NCBI RefSeq assembly: GCF_040807025.1
Contig: NC_090967.1
Coordinates: forward strand, 6,316,001 to 6,380,000
DNA: 64,000 nucleotides
Direction of reading: 5' to 3'
Origin: Struthio camelus
Lineage: Eukaryota > Chordata > Aves > Struthioniformes > Struthionidae
Positions 1 through 10,230 of this stretch are shown here, piece after piece (the first letter of the stretch is position 1; every line of letters starts with the position of its first letter). A program made the translations under genes and the position numbers. The notes beneath the pieces are model-generated. The model saw only the letters and a program-made list of their open reading frames with translations, did not search any database and was not told the origin of the DNA.

Positions 1-111
1 GGCCCGGGGACGCGACGGCGGACGGTGTCAGCCGGGCAGCGAGGCGGCGTCGGGGCGCACCGGGGGCAGGGAACCGGGGACAGCGTGGGGCGCCCCGTCC
101 CCTCGACTCAC

Positions 112-152
112 CGCGCGGCAGTGTCAGCGCAGATCAAGGGCACCTCGGGCAT
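112..152 (-). CDS. NR2C2AP: NR2C2AP (TRA16), first coding exon; gene continues off the left edge
   Basis: Read on the minus strand, an acceptor (AG at 175-174 after a pyrimidine tract) opens an exon at 173. An ATG at 152-150 gives MPEVPLICADTAA plus two bases of an Arg codon before a GTGAGT donor at 111. The pattern L-I-C-A-D-T-A-A-R corresponds to the N-terminus of human NR2C2AP as I remember it (LVCPETVSR, followed by VSSVLNR), and the intron falls right after the Arg. The position also fits, because NR2C2AP is the divergent neighbour upstream of NCAN in human. The family is a small (about 140-residue) discoidin/galactose-binding-like nuclear protein that binds and represses the orphan receptor NR2C2/TR4. 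Only 13 codons are visible, so the call rests on this short match plus synteny. Positions 1-110 are the next intron. Confidence 0.66.
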
Positions 153-339
153 CGCGGCGTGCGGCCCCGCTGCCTGCGGAGAGACGGGGCTCAGGGACGG
201 GGCCACGGAGCGCGGCGGGGACACCCGGGCAGGGTGAGGGTACCCCGGCTGGGCTGAGGCACCCGGGAGTCGCGGTTCTGAGTCCCGCGCCCATCCCCGC
301 GGCCTCGGACCGCAGCAGCCGCCACCGCCGCGTACTCAC

Positions 340-430
340 CGCCCGGCGCCGCGCAGGAAGAGGCGGAACTGCTTCCTCGGGGCCCAGGCGTTCGGGAACG
401 CCCCCCCCTCGCACAGTGCTCCGCCTCTTC
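340..430 (-). other. NR2C2AP: Putative non-coding exon 1 / promoter of NR2C2AP
   Basis: On the minus strand a strong donor (GCG|GTGAGTACG, GT at 339-338) is followed by 165 bases of intron and then the acceptor at 175. This makes 340 and above the likely 5' untranslated exon. The stretch is CpG-rich and lies divergent to NCAN. The upstream edge is not visible from sequence; 430 is a guess. Confidence 0.45.
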
Positions 431-680
431 CCCCCCCTCACCCCCGCTCCGGGGACCCAGGCGTCCCGGAGCGCCCTGCCCCCCTCCCCCAGCCCGGGGT
501 GGTGGCTCCGAGCTGCACAGTTGGGGCAGCACGGGGGGCAGCACCGGCCCGCCCCCCCCCCCCCCACTCGGTTCCCCCCCTCGGCCCGGCCCCCCCCCGC
601 CCTCCCGCCGCGACGCTCCAGGTGGCGCTGCCGGAGCGCGGCTCGCCCGGCTCGGGGGCACCGTGCGGGGGGGGGGGGGG

Positions 681-955
681 CACATCTGGGCCCCTCGGCA
701 CATCTGGGTGTCACCAGACACACGGGCGTCCCCGCACCTCTGGGCATCTCCAGACACACAGGGTCCCTGCACATCTGGGCATCCCTGCACCTCTGGGTGT
801 CCCTAGACACACAGGGTCCCTGCACATCTGGGCATCCCCGCACCTCTGGGTGTCCCTAGACACACAGGGTCTCTGCACATCTGGGCATCCCCGCACCTCT
901 GGGCATCCGCACACATCTGGGCATCCCCGCACCTCTGGGCATCCCGGCACACCTG
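681..955. repeat. Minisatellite, compound unit about 53 bp
   Basis: The unit reads roughly CACATCTGGGCATCCCC, then GCACCTCTGGGTGTCCC, then TAGACACACAGGGTCCCTG. About three near-identical long units run from 750 to 890, flanked by copies of only the 17-bp subunit. Frames on both strands stay open through it only because the repeat lacks stops; I see no gene. Confidence 0.85.
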
Positions 956-2880
956 CACCGGGGCGAGACACCGGCCTGAAGCGCGGGGTAGTCCAACAAA
1001 TCGCCTCTTCCCCCTCCGAGGCGCAGGCAGCAGCGGGGAGCTGAACGGCTGCACGCGGAGGGACAGGCACACGGACACGCACACACGTGTGCGCACGCGG
1101 TGGCTGCTTACAATTAACCTTCCCGGGCAGGTGGTGCCTTTGCGCTTGCCTGCAGTCCCCACGTTTTTGGGGCCCTGGCCCCCCCCCCGGTGCTCGGCAG
1201 CTCAGTCCTACCCTGGGCCCGTGTCTCCGGACCCCCCCCCAGCGCAGCCTTCCTGGGGGAGGCAACAGCAGCGAACCCCGAAGGCACCGTCTGCAGCGTG
1301 CGCGAACCTCCCCGGGCGCTGCCTGGGCGCATGAGTCACGCCGAGCGCGCCGGGCTGCCTTCGCTCAGGCAACAGCAAAAATAAAACCAGCCGAGCGCCG
1401 CAAAGCCTTCACCTCCCCCTCGCAGTGCGGCCACCCGCAGCGGCGGCGGCTCGCGGGCCGCGGGGCTCGCGCCGGCACGGCCTCCGAGCCCCTTCGCTGG
1501 GGCTGCACCCACGCGTGCACGCAACGACCCGCGGCGCGTCCAGCGGCACGCACGCCGCTGCACACGTGTGGCCCGCGGGTCACGCTCGGCCCGGCGCCCC
1601 AGCGGCCTCGCCGCCCGCAGAGCAAGGGGGCAATTAGCAGCCCCAGCCCACCAAGGGCGCAGAGCCGCAGCTGCAGCCACGTTGCTAAAACACCCCCCCC
1701 CCCCAACCACCCCGGCTGCCCCACAACCATCACCTGGTGCGGGGGGACCCGGACACGGGCCTGCAGCCGCCGCGGGTGCCCGGGGCGTCGCGCCCCGTCG
1801 CCGCAGGCCAGCGCTTTGCAGCCGCACCGCTGCTCCTGCCTCGCTCCGCGCCGGTGCCGGGGGTCTTGGGGCCAGGCGTGCGCTGCCGCGGGCACCTCTC
1901 CTCCCAGCCATTTCTGCTGGCGGAGCCTCCCCCCGCGCGCCCCCGGCACCTCGCCGCCTTTCTCAGCCGCCTGAGCCTCGCTGGAGCTGCCGAGCGGTGG
2001 GTCAACACCCCTCCCCAGGCAAAACCCCCCTCCTCTCGCCTCCCACCACCCCGCTTTCCTCTCCGGAGCTGCAAGCCGGCGAGGGGGGGGCTGCAGCCAT
2101 TCAGGGCCCCCTCGTTCCCCGGCGCTGCTTTGCCCGTGCAAAGGCTGCTCCAGGCGCCCGGCTCAGCGCTCTTCGGCCTCCGCGTCTTCCTCGGCCCGCG
2201 CGGGGCTCCTCTCCCCTCCGTGCTCTCGAGGAAAGACGTGGGCCGTAAATGCAGATGTTCAGCGTCGGCCCCCGCCAGGAGCTGCTCGGTCGCGGCAGCC
2301 GAGGCTCCAGGCTGCCTTCCAGCCCGGCACTTAGCAGCTCGCCGGGGGGGTAGTTTGCATGTTATCCAAGAGCTAATAGAAAGGCTGGTGCTTACCCAGG
2401 AGCCGGCGAGAGGCCAAGGCCCCCGCTCCGCTCCCGCGTTGCAGTGCCTGGGGCCGAGCTGCCGGCGGGGGCGCGCAGGGAGCAGGCGCCGGCGCCTTTT
2501 GTGCCCCGGGGTCCCGGCGCGGGAGCTTGGGCTGAGCAGCCCCGGCTGGCTCGGCGAGCCGTTTCCGACCCGGCAGCGGGTGTCGTGCCCCTCGCAGTTA
2601 ATTCCTGGCAGCGACTGATTCCCGCCTCCGTGCGAGCGCTGGAGAGCGGCGGCGATGCCGCGCGGGTGCTGCTCAGCGCCGCGGCCCCGCTCCCGGCGCA
2701 GGACCCTGCCTGCTCTCCCAGCAGCCCGGCCAGAGGCAGCTGGGCCTCTTCGCCTGCCGCCGTGCAGGGGACCCAGGGGACCCAGCCCCGGCAGGGCGCG
2801 CGGGGAAGGGCCAGGGCGCTGGCACGGCCCCGCCACCTCCCCGGCTGGGGGGATGCTCCAGCCCGCCGGCCAGGCGCTGC
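956..2880. other. GC-rich intergenic DNA, no gene seen
   Basis: This CpG-rich stretch has C-homopolymer runs (1180, 1690) and a TGAGTCA AP-1-like site near 1332. There is a small AT-richer island at 2350-2400 (GTAGTTTGCATGTTATCC, which contains an octamer-like TTTGCAT). Open frames on both strands overlap heavily and reflect high GC. No splice-consistent coding exon was recognised. Confidence 0.5.
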
Positions 2881-2884
2881 CGGG

Positions 2885-3060
2885 GACCCGGCGCTGTAAT
2901 TAATGCTCTTGGCTGAATGATAACGTGGCAGCACCTCGCGAGCAGCTCTCCGCCCTGGGAAGGAGCTGGGCAGCTCAGGGGCTAATTTCTCCCTCTGGAA
3001 AGAGATGGATTAAGGGATATAATTATTATTATCTTATCACGAGCACGCCGTTAAGGCCGA
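2885..3060. promoter_or_regulatory. AT-rich island with homeodomain/GATA-like sites (possible conserved enhancer)
   Basis: Inside very GC-rich DNA this segment carries TAATTAATG, GGCTAATTT, GGATTAAGGG, and ATAATTATTATTATCTTATC with a GATAAG on the reverse strand. Such site-dense AT islands in GC-rich flanks of neural genes are often conserved enhancers. Without an alignment this is inference only. Confidence 0.3.
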
Positions 3061-3299
3061 TGCGGGTGGGAGAGGCCAGGCTGCGAGGGCAGCGTGCCCC
3101 GGGGCCGGCGGACGGGCTGGCTCCCCGGGCGGCGGGTGCCGAGCTCGGCGGCAGGGAACGGGGCTGCCGGCGGCGTTCCCGGCCGGGCCCCTCTCGCCCC
3201 AGCGCCAGGCCGGCCGCCAGGCGCCCAGCTCGGGCAGACCCAGTCCCAGCGCGGGCGGGCGGCAGGATTCGGGGCACTGCTGGAAAAGCGGCGCCTCCG

Positions 3300-3460
3300 C
3301 CGTGAGCAGGTGTCAGGGAACGACGTGCCGCTAATGAGCGCTTGCTCTGCTAACGGGCGATGCTGCTGGGCTTTCCCGCGCCGGCGGGGCAATTACGCAG
3401 CCGGCAATGGCTAATAAAGCAGCTCCGGCCCTGCAGCTAATTATCCCCGGTGTCAGCAGA
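3300..3460. promoter_or_regulatory. Second AT-rich island, clustered TAAT cores
   Basis: Four TAAT/ATTA cores occur within 160 bp: GCTAATGAGC, GCAATTACGC, GGCTAATAAAG and CTAATTATCC. The surroundings are GC-rich and hold no open coding structure. This is a candidate regulatory element upstream of NCAN, judged by composition only. Confidence 0.3.
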
Positions 3461-3846
3461 GCCGCGTCCCGCCACGGCCGCAGCTGCGAGCCGGGCGGCT
3501 GCGCGGCATGGGGCTGGCACCCTGGGGACCCCGGGGCCACGGAGCTGCTCCGGCTGCGTCCCCTGCCCGCGCTCCAGCCTCCCGGCTGATGCTCGCTTTG
3601 ACCTTCCCGGGGCCCGCGGGGGTAGGGATGCCGTGGGAAAGGGGCTGAGCCGGGGGCCGGCGTCGCCCTGGGCGCCCGGGTCCTGCCGCCGAGGGTGCCA
3701 CCGAGCCCGTGGCCTCGCGCCCCGGTGACCTCCCTGCAGGAGGGGAGGGCGCTGGCGTGTCCCGCGTCCCCGCCAGGGCTGGGGCGCTGGCGGAGGGCGA
3801 GGGAGCCGGTCCGGGCTGCCGGGAAGCGGAAGGGGGAAGGGAGGGA

Positions 3847-3864
3847 GGCAGTTGCCATGGAAAC
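3847..3864. promoter_or_regulatory. RFX-type X-box
   Basis: GTTGCCATGGAAAC at 3851-3864 is a near-palindromic RFX dimer site (consensus GTTNCCATGGNAAC). It is preceded by GGCA and followed by an AT-rich tail with ATCGAT. The identical 18 bases recur at 30805-30822. Confidence 0.55.
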
Positions 3865-3999
3865 AGAAAATAAAATCGATGCATCCTGCCGGCGGGTTTG
3901 CGCAGAAGTTGTGCCTGGCGAGGGCAGGGCACCGGCCGCCCCGGGGCTGCGCGAGCCGGCGCCCCGCGAGCTCCCCTCGGCCCTGTCCCCGCGGGCGCA

Positions 4000-4200
4000 G
4001 GCAGGACGGACGGACGGACGGACCCTGCAGATCCAGCAGGGCACGAAGGGGGAACAATACCAGCAGCAGCCGTCCGAGGGCCAGGCGGATCCTGCAGCGC
4101 TTCGGCGGCGGGATGCGCGGGGCGGCGTGCACGTGGCAATGCCCGGCCCCGGCCGCCCGCTCCCGTGGAGCCGTCCGTCCGTCCGTCTGTCCGTCCTGCC
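4000..4200. repeat. Inverted repeat of (GACG)n / (CGTC)n arms
   Basis: The arm at 4000-4023 (GGCAGGACGGACGGACGGAC and on) is the reverse complement of 4177-4200 with one mismatch in 24. The arms are separated by about 150 bp. The flanking GGCAG is shared as well as the GACG microsatellite, so the pairing is more than two random short repeats. Confidence 0.6.
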
Positions 4201-5454
4201 GCCCGGCTGCCTCTGCCCGCGCCGGCGCCCCGAGCGCTGGCCCCAGCTGTGCTGGCAGAGGCCTCATTAACGAGCCGGGCTCCGGATGAATGTGGCAGCT
4301 CTCCTGGAACGGGCTTCGTTAGCCGGCGGGAGACCTGAGCGGAATAACAAGCGCCGGCGCGGGACGGGGTCCCCACGCGCGCCGCGGCCGCCACCGGCCC
4401 ACGCTCCTTGCCCTGGCACCGATGCTCCGGGCAGCCTCCCGGGCTCGGCACCCGGAAATCTCACCCGCTCGGAGCCGGGATCCCCGTGAGCCTGCGGTGT
4501 CCCCGCAGCTTTGCCCATTCACCGGTGTCCGGCCGCTTTCCTCGGCTCGGGCTCTTGTGGCCCTCTGCGGGAGGGAAGCCTGACGGAGACCTAGCAAACT
4601 CGTGTCACGTGTGGCTCCTGGCTGCAGGGCCCAGGACCCTCTGCCTTCCTCGCACCTGCCTGGGGTGCCACAAGCTCTGTCCCTGCACGGGACCCAGTGC
4701 CCCGCGGCCGGAGCCGGCCCCGTCGGGGCTCCCCGCGCCGCGGACGGTCCCGGCCCCTCCGCGGCAGGCGCCCTCAGCCGCTGCGAGCACCCCGAGGAGC
4801 CCAGCCACCGCCGGCCCCACTCGTCCCCGTCACAACAAAGGAAAACATCTTCGGAGGGAAACTGCGGGAGGGTCGTCACGGCAACACTGCAGCAGGATTT
4901 CGCCGGAAAGCCATCGCTCGGGCTCCAAAGGATGCACCGAGCGCCGTGCCGGGGGACACCCGGGGCGAAGCCACCGAGCTCCCAGCGCTGCTGCTGGCTC
5001 CGGGGGCCGGGGCAGGGCCGGGTCCTCCCGTGCCATCCTGGACGCGTGCCGCTTCCTGGGAGCATGCAGGGCAGAGCGGGGAGCACGTGGGATTTGGGAT
5101 CCCGACAGGGCTCGGCGGTGTCCGGCCAGGGCTGTCCTACAGCCAGCGGTAAAACTGGCGGCCCGAGGGAGCCAGGGGTGCAGAAAGGACCCCGAGCCCA
5201 GCAGGACAAGGATGGGGAAGCGGGGGTGCCGGTCGGGGCTGGGCGCCGCGGGGCTGGCGTGGAGCCGGGGCCGGCGCGGGCTGCGGGCAGCTCCGGCAGC
5301 AGCCGTTTGCAGCCGAACCCACAAACGCAGCTCCGAGCCCGAGGGTCGCGGCTGCAGCCCCCCAGAGCTGGCCCCAACACCCGTCCCGCCGCGGCGGCTC
5401 CCGGCCGCCTCCTGGTCCCCGCCGCGGGAGCAGCTGCCAGCGCGGGGACGAGCG

Positions 5455-5600
5455 GCGGGGGGAGAGGTGTCTATTAAATCCTCATCCATAAGCCGCGCTG
5501 GCTGGTGTCTGTTATGACATTTATCTGCACTCGAGAGGAGAGCTCCGATAACTCACTGCCGGCACCTTCACTCAGCAAGACAAATGGCCGGGAGCAGCTT
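5455..5600. promoter_or_regulatory. AT-richer island upstream of NCAN
   Basis: TCTATTAAATCCTCATCCATAAG and GTTATGACATTTATCTGCACTCGAG (quoted in parts) lie in GC-rich DNA. They contain TTAAATCC, CATAAG, TGACAT and GATAAC cores. The composition suggests a regulatory element; there is no coding evidence. Confidence 0.25.
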
Positions 5601-5954
5601 AGCCGCCACGCTGCCGCCGCGCTCCCCTCCCGTGGGGCCGGGGCTGCTGGGGAGGGGACAGCGGGTGACCCCCGAGCCGGGGCCGAGCCGCTGGAGCAGC
5701 GCGGTTGGATGTCCCCAGCACCAGCCGCCGTCTCCGCTCCCGCGGGGCCGGGGGGCTGGCTGGGAAGGGTCCTTGGAGCGGTGCAGGGAGCGGCGGGTGC
5801 AGCCCCCCGCACGGGCCCTGCTCCGCGCCGGGGCCCCGAGCGCCGCTCCGGCGCACGGCTGCAACCCCGGGGTGATGGCCGCATGGGCACAGACCCGCCG
5901 CGCCGAGCGCGCACGGACACGCGCGATGCCCAGGCAGCGGGAAGGAGCCGGGCT

Positions 5955-6060
5955 GGGACATCCACTAATCTAATCCTCCGCTCGTGTCCGATTCGTCGTG
6001 CGGATCAGAGCCTGGATCAGCGCCGCCAGCTTTTCAGCTTAGGAAAACGAAGAGAAGGGA
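5955..6060. promoter_or_regulatory. Possible OTX/CRX-type site cluster
   Basis: ACTAATCTAATCCTCCG contains the TAATCC core bound by OTX-class homeodomains. It is followed by CGATTCGTCGTGCGGATCAG and a GGATC. This is a weak, motif-only call. Confidence 0.2.
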
Positions 6061-6609
6061 AGAGGGGTTGAGCAGGGGCTGCGAGCAGGGAGCGCGGGAC
6101 CTGGCGGCTGCCCGGCCTTGGGACCGCTGGGCTCGCCGCGGGCATCGGACTGTGCTGGCCGTGGGGTCGTGGGGCTCGCCGGGCCCCGCTGGTTCGCGCC
6201 TCCAGGAGCAGCCGTGCCCGGGGCCCGTCCCCACGCGGGGCGCCCCGTCCGGGAGCCACCGGACAGTCCAGCGCGGTGCTCAGCGCATGAGCCGGGTGGC
6301 TAGGGCTGGCGCGCCGTCGCGGCCTGGTCCGGTGGCTGAAGCGGGATGCTGAGCATTACAGGGGACCGGAGTCCCGCAGGGCAGCGACGCCAGACACCTG
6401 GGTGTGCTCGGGTGGGAAGCGGCTGGGGCAGGACGCCTGGGCCCCTCTCCCCGCTCTCGCTTGGCAGCGGGTGCTGGGCTGTTAACCCCTGCCGCTCTCC
6501 CCGGCGCCTGGGCACCTATGGGGGAGGCCAGCTGCAGGCGCACAAAGGAGGGGAACAGAAGGGCTCTGTGCGGGGACAGCGCAGGCCTGTGGCAGGCACT
6601 CACAAAAGG

Positions 6610-6730
6610 CAGGAAGCGGCGCCTGTATGGCAAAGTCCTATACAATAGAATAGGAAATGAGAACTTTTCTATCGGGTTTCCGTGGGCCCATCCTATAGAA
6701 GTGAAAGGGGCGACGTCTCCGCCGCGGCGC
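6610..6730. promoter_or_regulatory. AT-rich island with CCTATA/TATAGG inverted motif
   Basis: The segment TCCTATACAATAGAATAGG and, about 50 bp on, CATCCTATAGAAG stand out from their GC-rich flanks. The function is unknown. Confidence 0.2.
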
Positions 6731-6949
6731 TCTGCCAGCCGGTGCCAAATCGCAGGAGACAGGCTGGCATTCTCCGTTCAGGCCGGCAGGTTCAGCGGGG
6801 TTCCCGCGCCCGGCTGGGGTACGAGCACCGCTTTCGCCCACGTTGGGTAACGCTCCCGGCATCGCCACTCCCTGCCATGTCTCAGCCCTTTTGTCGAGGT
6901 TGATCAGGCCTTGACTCATCCCCAGCATCTTCCTCCGCGCCTCCCTGCA

Positions 6950-7640
6950 GCCCCAGGGACTGGAAGATGCTGCTGCATGTGCTCTGCCCGCCTGAAAGCC
7001 CTGCTGGGGCAAGGGGCATCCTCGGGGCTGGCTTGTCACAGCCCCTCGCTAGCAAGCTGCATCCCCGGGGCAGCACGGCCCAGGGAGAGAGGCAGGAGCC
7101 AAGAGCAGCCTGGTGCCCCCTCTCTCTGGAGACTGATTCCTATTTTGGGAAATCTTTTGGGCACTGATTTGTGGGAGAGCAAGGGGGAAGCACTGGAAAA
7201 TGTCCCACTTTTTGGACCCCCCCTAAAAGCGTAGGTGCCCCCAGGCGGGAGCCAGGGCAGGGATGCGGATGGGATGCTGTGTGTGTGTGTGTGTGTGTGT
7301 GCGCGTGAGCGCGTCCAGGCTCAGGGCTGATTTAGCAGGGCGCAGAGGGGCTGGAAGATGCTCTCTCTTTTGGTGACCCCCCCTAAAGCCCCGCTTGGCT
7401 GCGCTGGTGCCCGGGCAGGGCTGCGGGATGCGGTGCATGCGCGGGGGGAGGCGCGTGTGTGTGCTGCGCTCTGCACTGATGTACAGGAGTGCCGAGGGGC
7501 TGCAAATGCCCCCTTTTCTTGGAATCCCCCCCAAAAGCATACCGGGGGGGGGGAAGGAGGGCGGGCTGCCTGCTGGCTGGGAGGGCGCAGCAGGGACTGG
7601 AAGACGCCCCCCTTTTTGGAAACCCCCCGAAAAACCGTGC
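6950..7640. repeat. Diverged tandem array, 4-5 copies, 95-160 bp spacing
   Basis: A core of the form G(A/G)CTGGAAGATGCYCYYYTTTTTGGAAYCCCCCCY-AAA recurs at about 7192, 7349, 7497 and 7592, with a weaker start at 6957. Each copy is followed by GC-rich DNA with GGGCAGGG/GGATGCGG-like stretches. The copies are clearly related but diverged, so this is an old local duplication. It ends about 300 bp upstream of the NCAN promoter. Confidence 0.6.
7278..7304. repeat. (TG)n microsatellite
   Basis: About 12 uninterrupted TG units run into GCGCGTGAGCGCG. It sits inside the diverged tandem array. Confidence 0.95.
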
Positions 7641-7929
7641 CGGGCCCCAACCGGTGCATGGTGGTGGTGGGGGGGAACGGGGCGGCCCCGGGGCCGGGGG
7701 GGGGGGGGGGGGGAGGCGGCGCATGCGCGGCCGCCCCTCGCCCTGCGCCGGGCAGCGCGGAGCGGCGCGGAGCGGAGCGGGCGCGGGTTCGCCGCCGGCT
7801 GCGGGCAGGTGGCACCGGCGGGGGGGCCGCGCCTGCCGCGATTGGCCCGGCCCGGCCCGGCTCGGCTCGGCCCCCTCCGGGGGGGGGGCCCGGCCAGCTG
7901 CCTTCCCCCCCTCCCCAACACTCTCCTTC

Positions 7930-8034
7930 CCCAGCCTCCGCGCCCCGCTTTTAAGCCCCCGGTGCTGGCGGGGCGCTCGGTGCGCGGCTCCATCGGCGGC
8001 GATGACCCCCTGCGCGCTCTGAGCCCGGCTCCAG
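7930..8034 (+). promoter_or_regulatory. NCAN: NCAN promoter and untranslated exon 1
   Basis: A CpG-dense region (7640-8170) contains CTTTTAAGCC near 7948, a weak TATA-like box. About 60 bases later comes an exon-like stretch ending at 8034 with a strong donor, CCAG|GTACGTG. The next plausible acceptor on this strand that joins to a coding exon is at 13480, giving a 5.4-kb first intron. An untranslated first exon is the rule in lectican genes. The transcription start was not determined. A short upstream frame (8002-8022, ATG to TGA, MTPCAL) lies in this exon. Confidence 0.5.
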
Positions 8035-9204
8035 GTACGTGCACCGGCACCGGCACCGGTACCGGCCCCGGCTGCGCCCGCGCCGCCCCGCCCGCGCCGC
8101 GCCCCCGCCGCGCCCCCGCTGCGGTGCCGGGGCCGGTACCGGGGCCGGGCCGGGCGGTGGGAGCGCGCGGGGAGGGGGCGGCACCGCTACGGCAGGTAGC
8201 GGGACGGATCGGGGCTGGGGGCGCGCGGGGGGACAGCGGGGCTGGGGCAGCCGGGGGGCCGCGGCTGTCGGATCGCGGGGGCGCTGGGACCGGGAGGGGA
8301 CACTGGGGCTGGGGAACCGCCACTGGCGCTTGGTGCTACCAGGACTGCAGCTAGGGGACAGCGGGCCTTGGGGACACCGGGACGGGGCCTGGGGGACGCC
8401 GGGGGAACCGGTATCGCTAGGGCTGGGGGGACACCAGTGCGGGGGCCAGCTGCACAGGCAGGGGCTGGGGACACTGGGGACAGCAGGGTTAGGACAGCAG
8501 AGCTGGCAGAGCTGCTGCAATGCTGCCCAGGCAGCCGGGGCGGCGCAGGCGGAGGTGGCAGCGGCCGGCGGCCGTGTCCCCACCGCGGCTTTCCGGCTCG
8601 CCTCGGCCCCTTCGCTGGCGCTGCCGCCCGCTTCTCCGGCGGCGCCGACGGGATCGCTGTCACCCTGGCAGGGACGAAGCCAGAAAGTTTTTGCAGCCCG
8701 GAGCTGGGTCGCGGGCGGGCAGCCCACCCGACGGGCTGGCATCGCGGCGGGGGCTGCGAGGGCTCGCCCCCCCCGGGCAGGATGAGTCCTTGCCCATATC
8801 CTCGTGGTGAGGATGCTGAGCACGGCGAGGCCGGGACGGATGGACAGAGCGGTGCCGTGGGTCGGAGCTGCCTCCCGGCGCGGGTACCAGTGATGAGTTG
8901 GCTGGGGCTCAGCGAAGTTCCCCAGAGCGTTTCCCGGTGAGAAGCGTGCAGCAGGGCCCGGTGCTGCACGCGGCTCCGCGCCAGGCTGGCCAGCCGGAGG
9001 CCGCTCGCCCCGCCGGCCTCCTCCCGCGGTTTTGGGCGGGTGCTGGCGCGGCGCTGGGAGACGTTTGCCGGCGTGCCGGCAGCACGATCCGCCCGCCGAG
9101 GGGGCCGAGCAAGCCTCCAGCCTGGAGCAGGGCTCGCCGTGATGCTGCGATGGCTTTTGGGCTCCTGCAACGTGCTTTCAGCCTCCCTGGGAGAGACAGA
9201 AAGC

Positions 9205-9245
9205 AAAAAAAAAAAAAAAAAAGAAAAAAAGAAAAAAAAAGAGAG
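9205..9245. repeat. A-rich tract
   Basis: A run of about 40 A residues is broken by three or four G residues. It follows CAGAAAGC and is followed by GAGAGAATTC. No target-site duplication or SINE body was recognised next to it. Confidence 0.85.
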
Positions 9246-10054
9246 AATTCTAAAATAAAGGCTGCAGACTGTCTGCCTAATAAAAATCACACCCAGCAAA
9301 GGGCCCATATTGGCCAGGATCACAGTTTCCCGAGGTGCTAATTTATTCTCGCAGGCTGGGGGGGCGCGGGAAGCGTCACGTTGCCTGCGAGCTGTGACGG
9401 CAGCGAGGTTTGCAGAATTCCTTTGTTGTGGGCAGAGAGGAGGCGAAGCGGAGCCAGACCTGCAGCCGGGCTGCCGGCTCCCGCCGCGGCCGCCGCAGCC
9501 CCGCGGGGTGCCCGGGGTGGGGGGGGGCGCCGCCACCCCCGCCCCGCGCCGGCCCCGGGGGCGGCAGAGGTGCGGCCGCTCCGCCAGGGCAGGTGGGTGC
9601 CGCCGGGCGCGCGATGCTCGCCGGGCCCCGCTGGCGCGGCCGGCCGCGGCGCGTGGGTCCTGCCGAGGGTGGTGGTGGTGGTGGTGGGGGGGGGACTGTG
9701 CACCACCTGCCAGGGCAGGATCGGCCCCGTGGGGTGCCCCTGGTGGGGGCCAGGCTCCGAAACGCCCCTGCTTCTCCTCTCGCCTCCGCGCGTCCCGCCC
9801 TGGGGACTGCAGTGACCCATGGGGACCGCAGAGGTCACAGTCCTCCGCGCCGGGGCTGGGGGCACCCCAGGACACAGACCCCCCAGCCCGCCGTGGCCAG
9901 CCTGCCCGGGGGGAGCCGCAGGGACCCCCCCCCCGGTGCCTCCCGCAGCCCTGTGGCCAGCTCACGTCCCCCCGCGCCGCCTGTCCGTCCACCCTCCTCC
10001 CACCCCTCCCCGCTGCCCCCCAAAACTCCCCGGGTCGTCCCAGCACCCGATGGC

Positions 10055-10230
10055 CTGGGAGGAATTAAGCTATGTTTCATCTGAAGCTAATCACCAGCCC
10101 CGGCTTTACATATTCATGAGGCCGATGAATTATTCATGATGTGACAGCTAGTGACAGATGTGAAAATTTTCGCCCTGGCTTTTGGGGGGGGGGGGGCAGC
10201 TTTGCACCAGCGTTATTTTAAATTTCTCTC
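10055..10230. promoter_or_regulatory. Strong candidate conserved enhancer in NCAN intron 1
   Basis: Between two GC-rich blocks lie GGAATTAAGC, TACATATTCATGAGG and GAATTATTCATGATG (POU/OCT-like), then TGACAGCTAGTGACAG (paired TGACAG, MEIS/TGIF-type) and a run AAAATTTTCG. The two ATTCATGA and two TGACAG copies are closely spaced. Their density and the sharp change in composition argue for function, though no alignment is available. Confidence 0.42.

Noticed and set aside
681-955. CRISPR-like regular repeats
   Set aside because: The repeats are contiguous without unique spacers of constant size, and the DNA is vertebrate. It is a minisatellite. The same holds for 20600-21300 and 27990-28625.
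8187-10046. 619-codon minus-strand frame upstream of and within NCAN intron 1
   Set aside because: Composition is Pro/Arg/Gly/Ala, there is no domain, and it crosses the A-rich tract as poly-Phe. It is a GC artefact.
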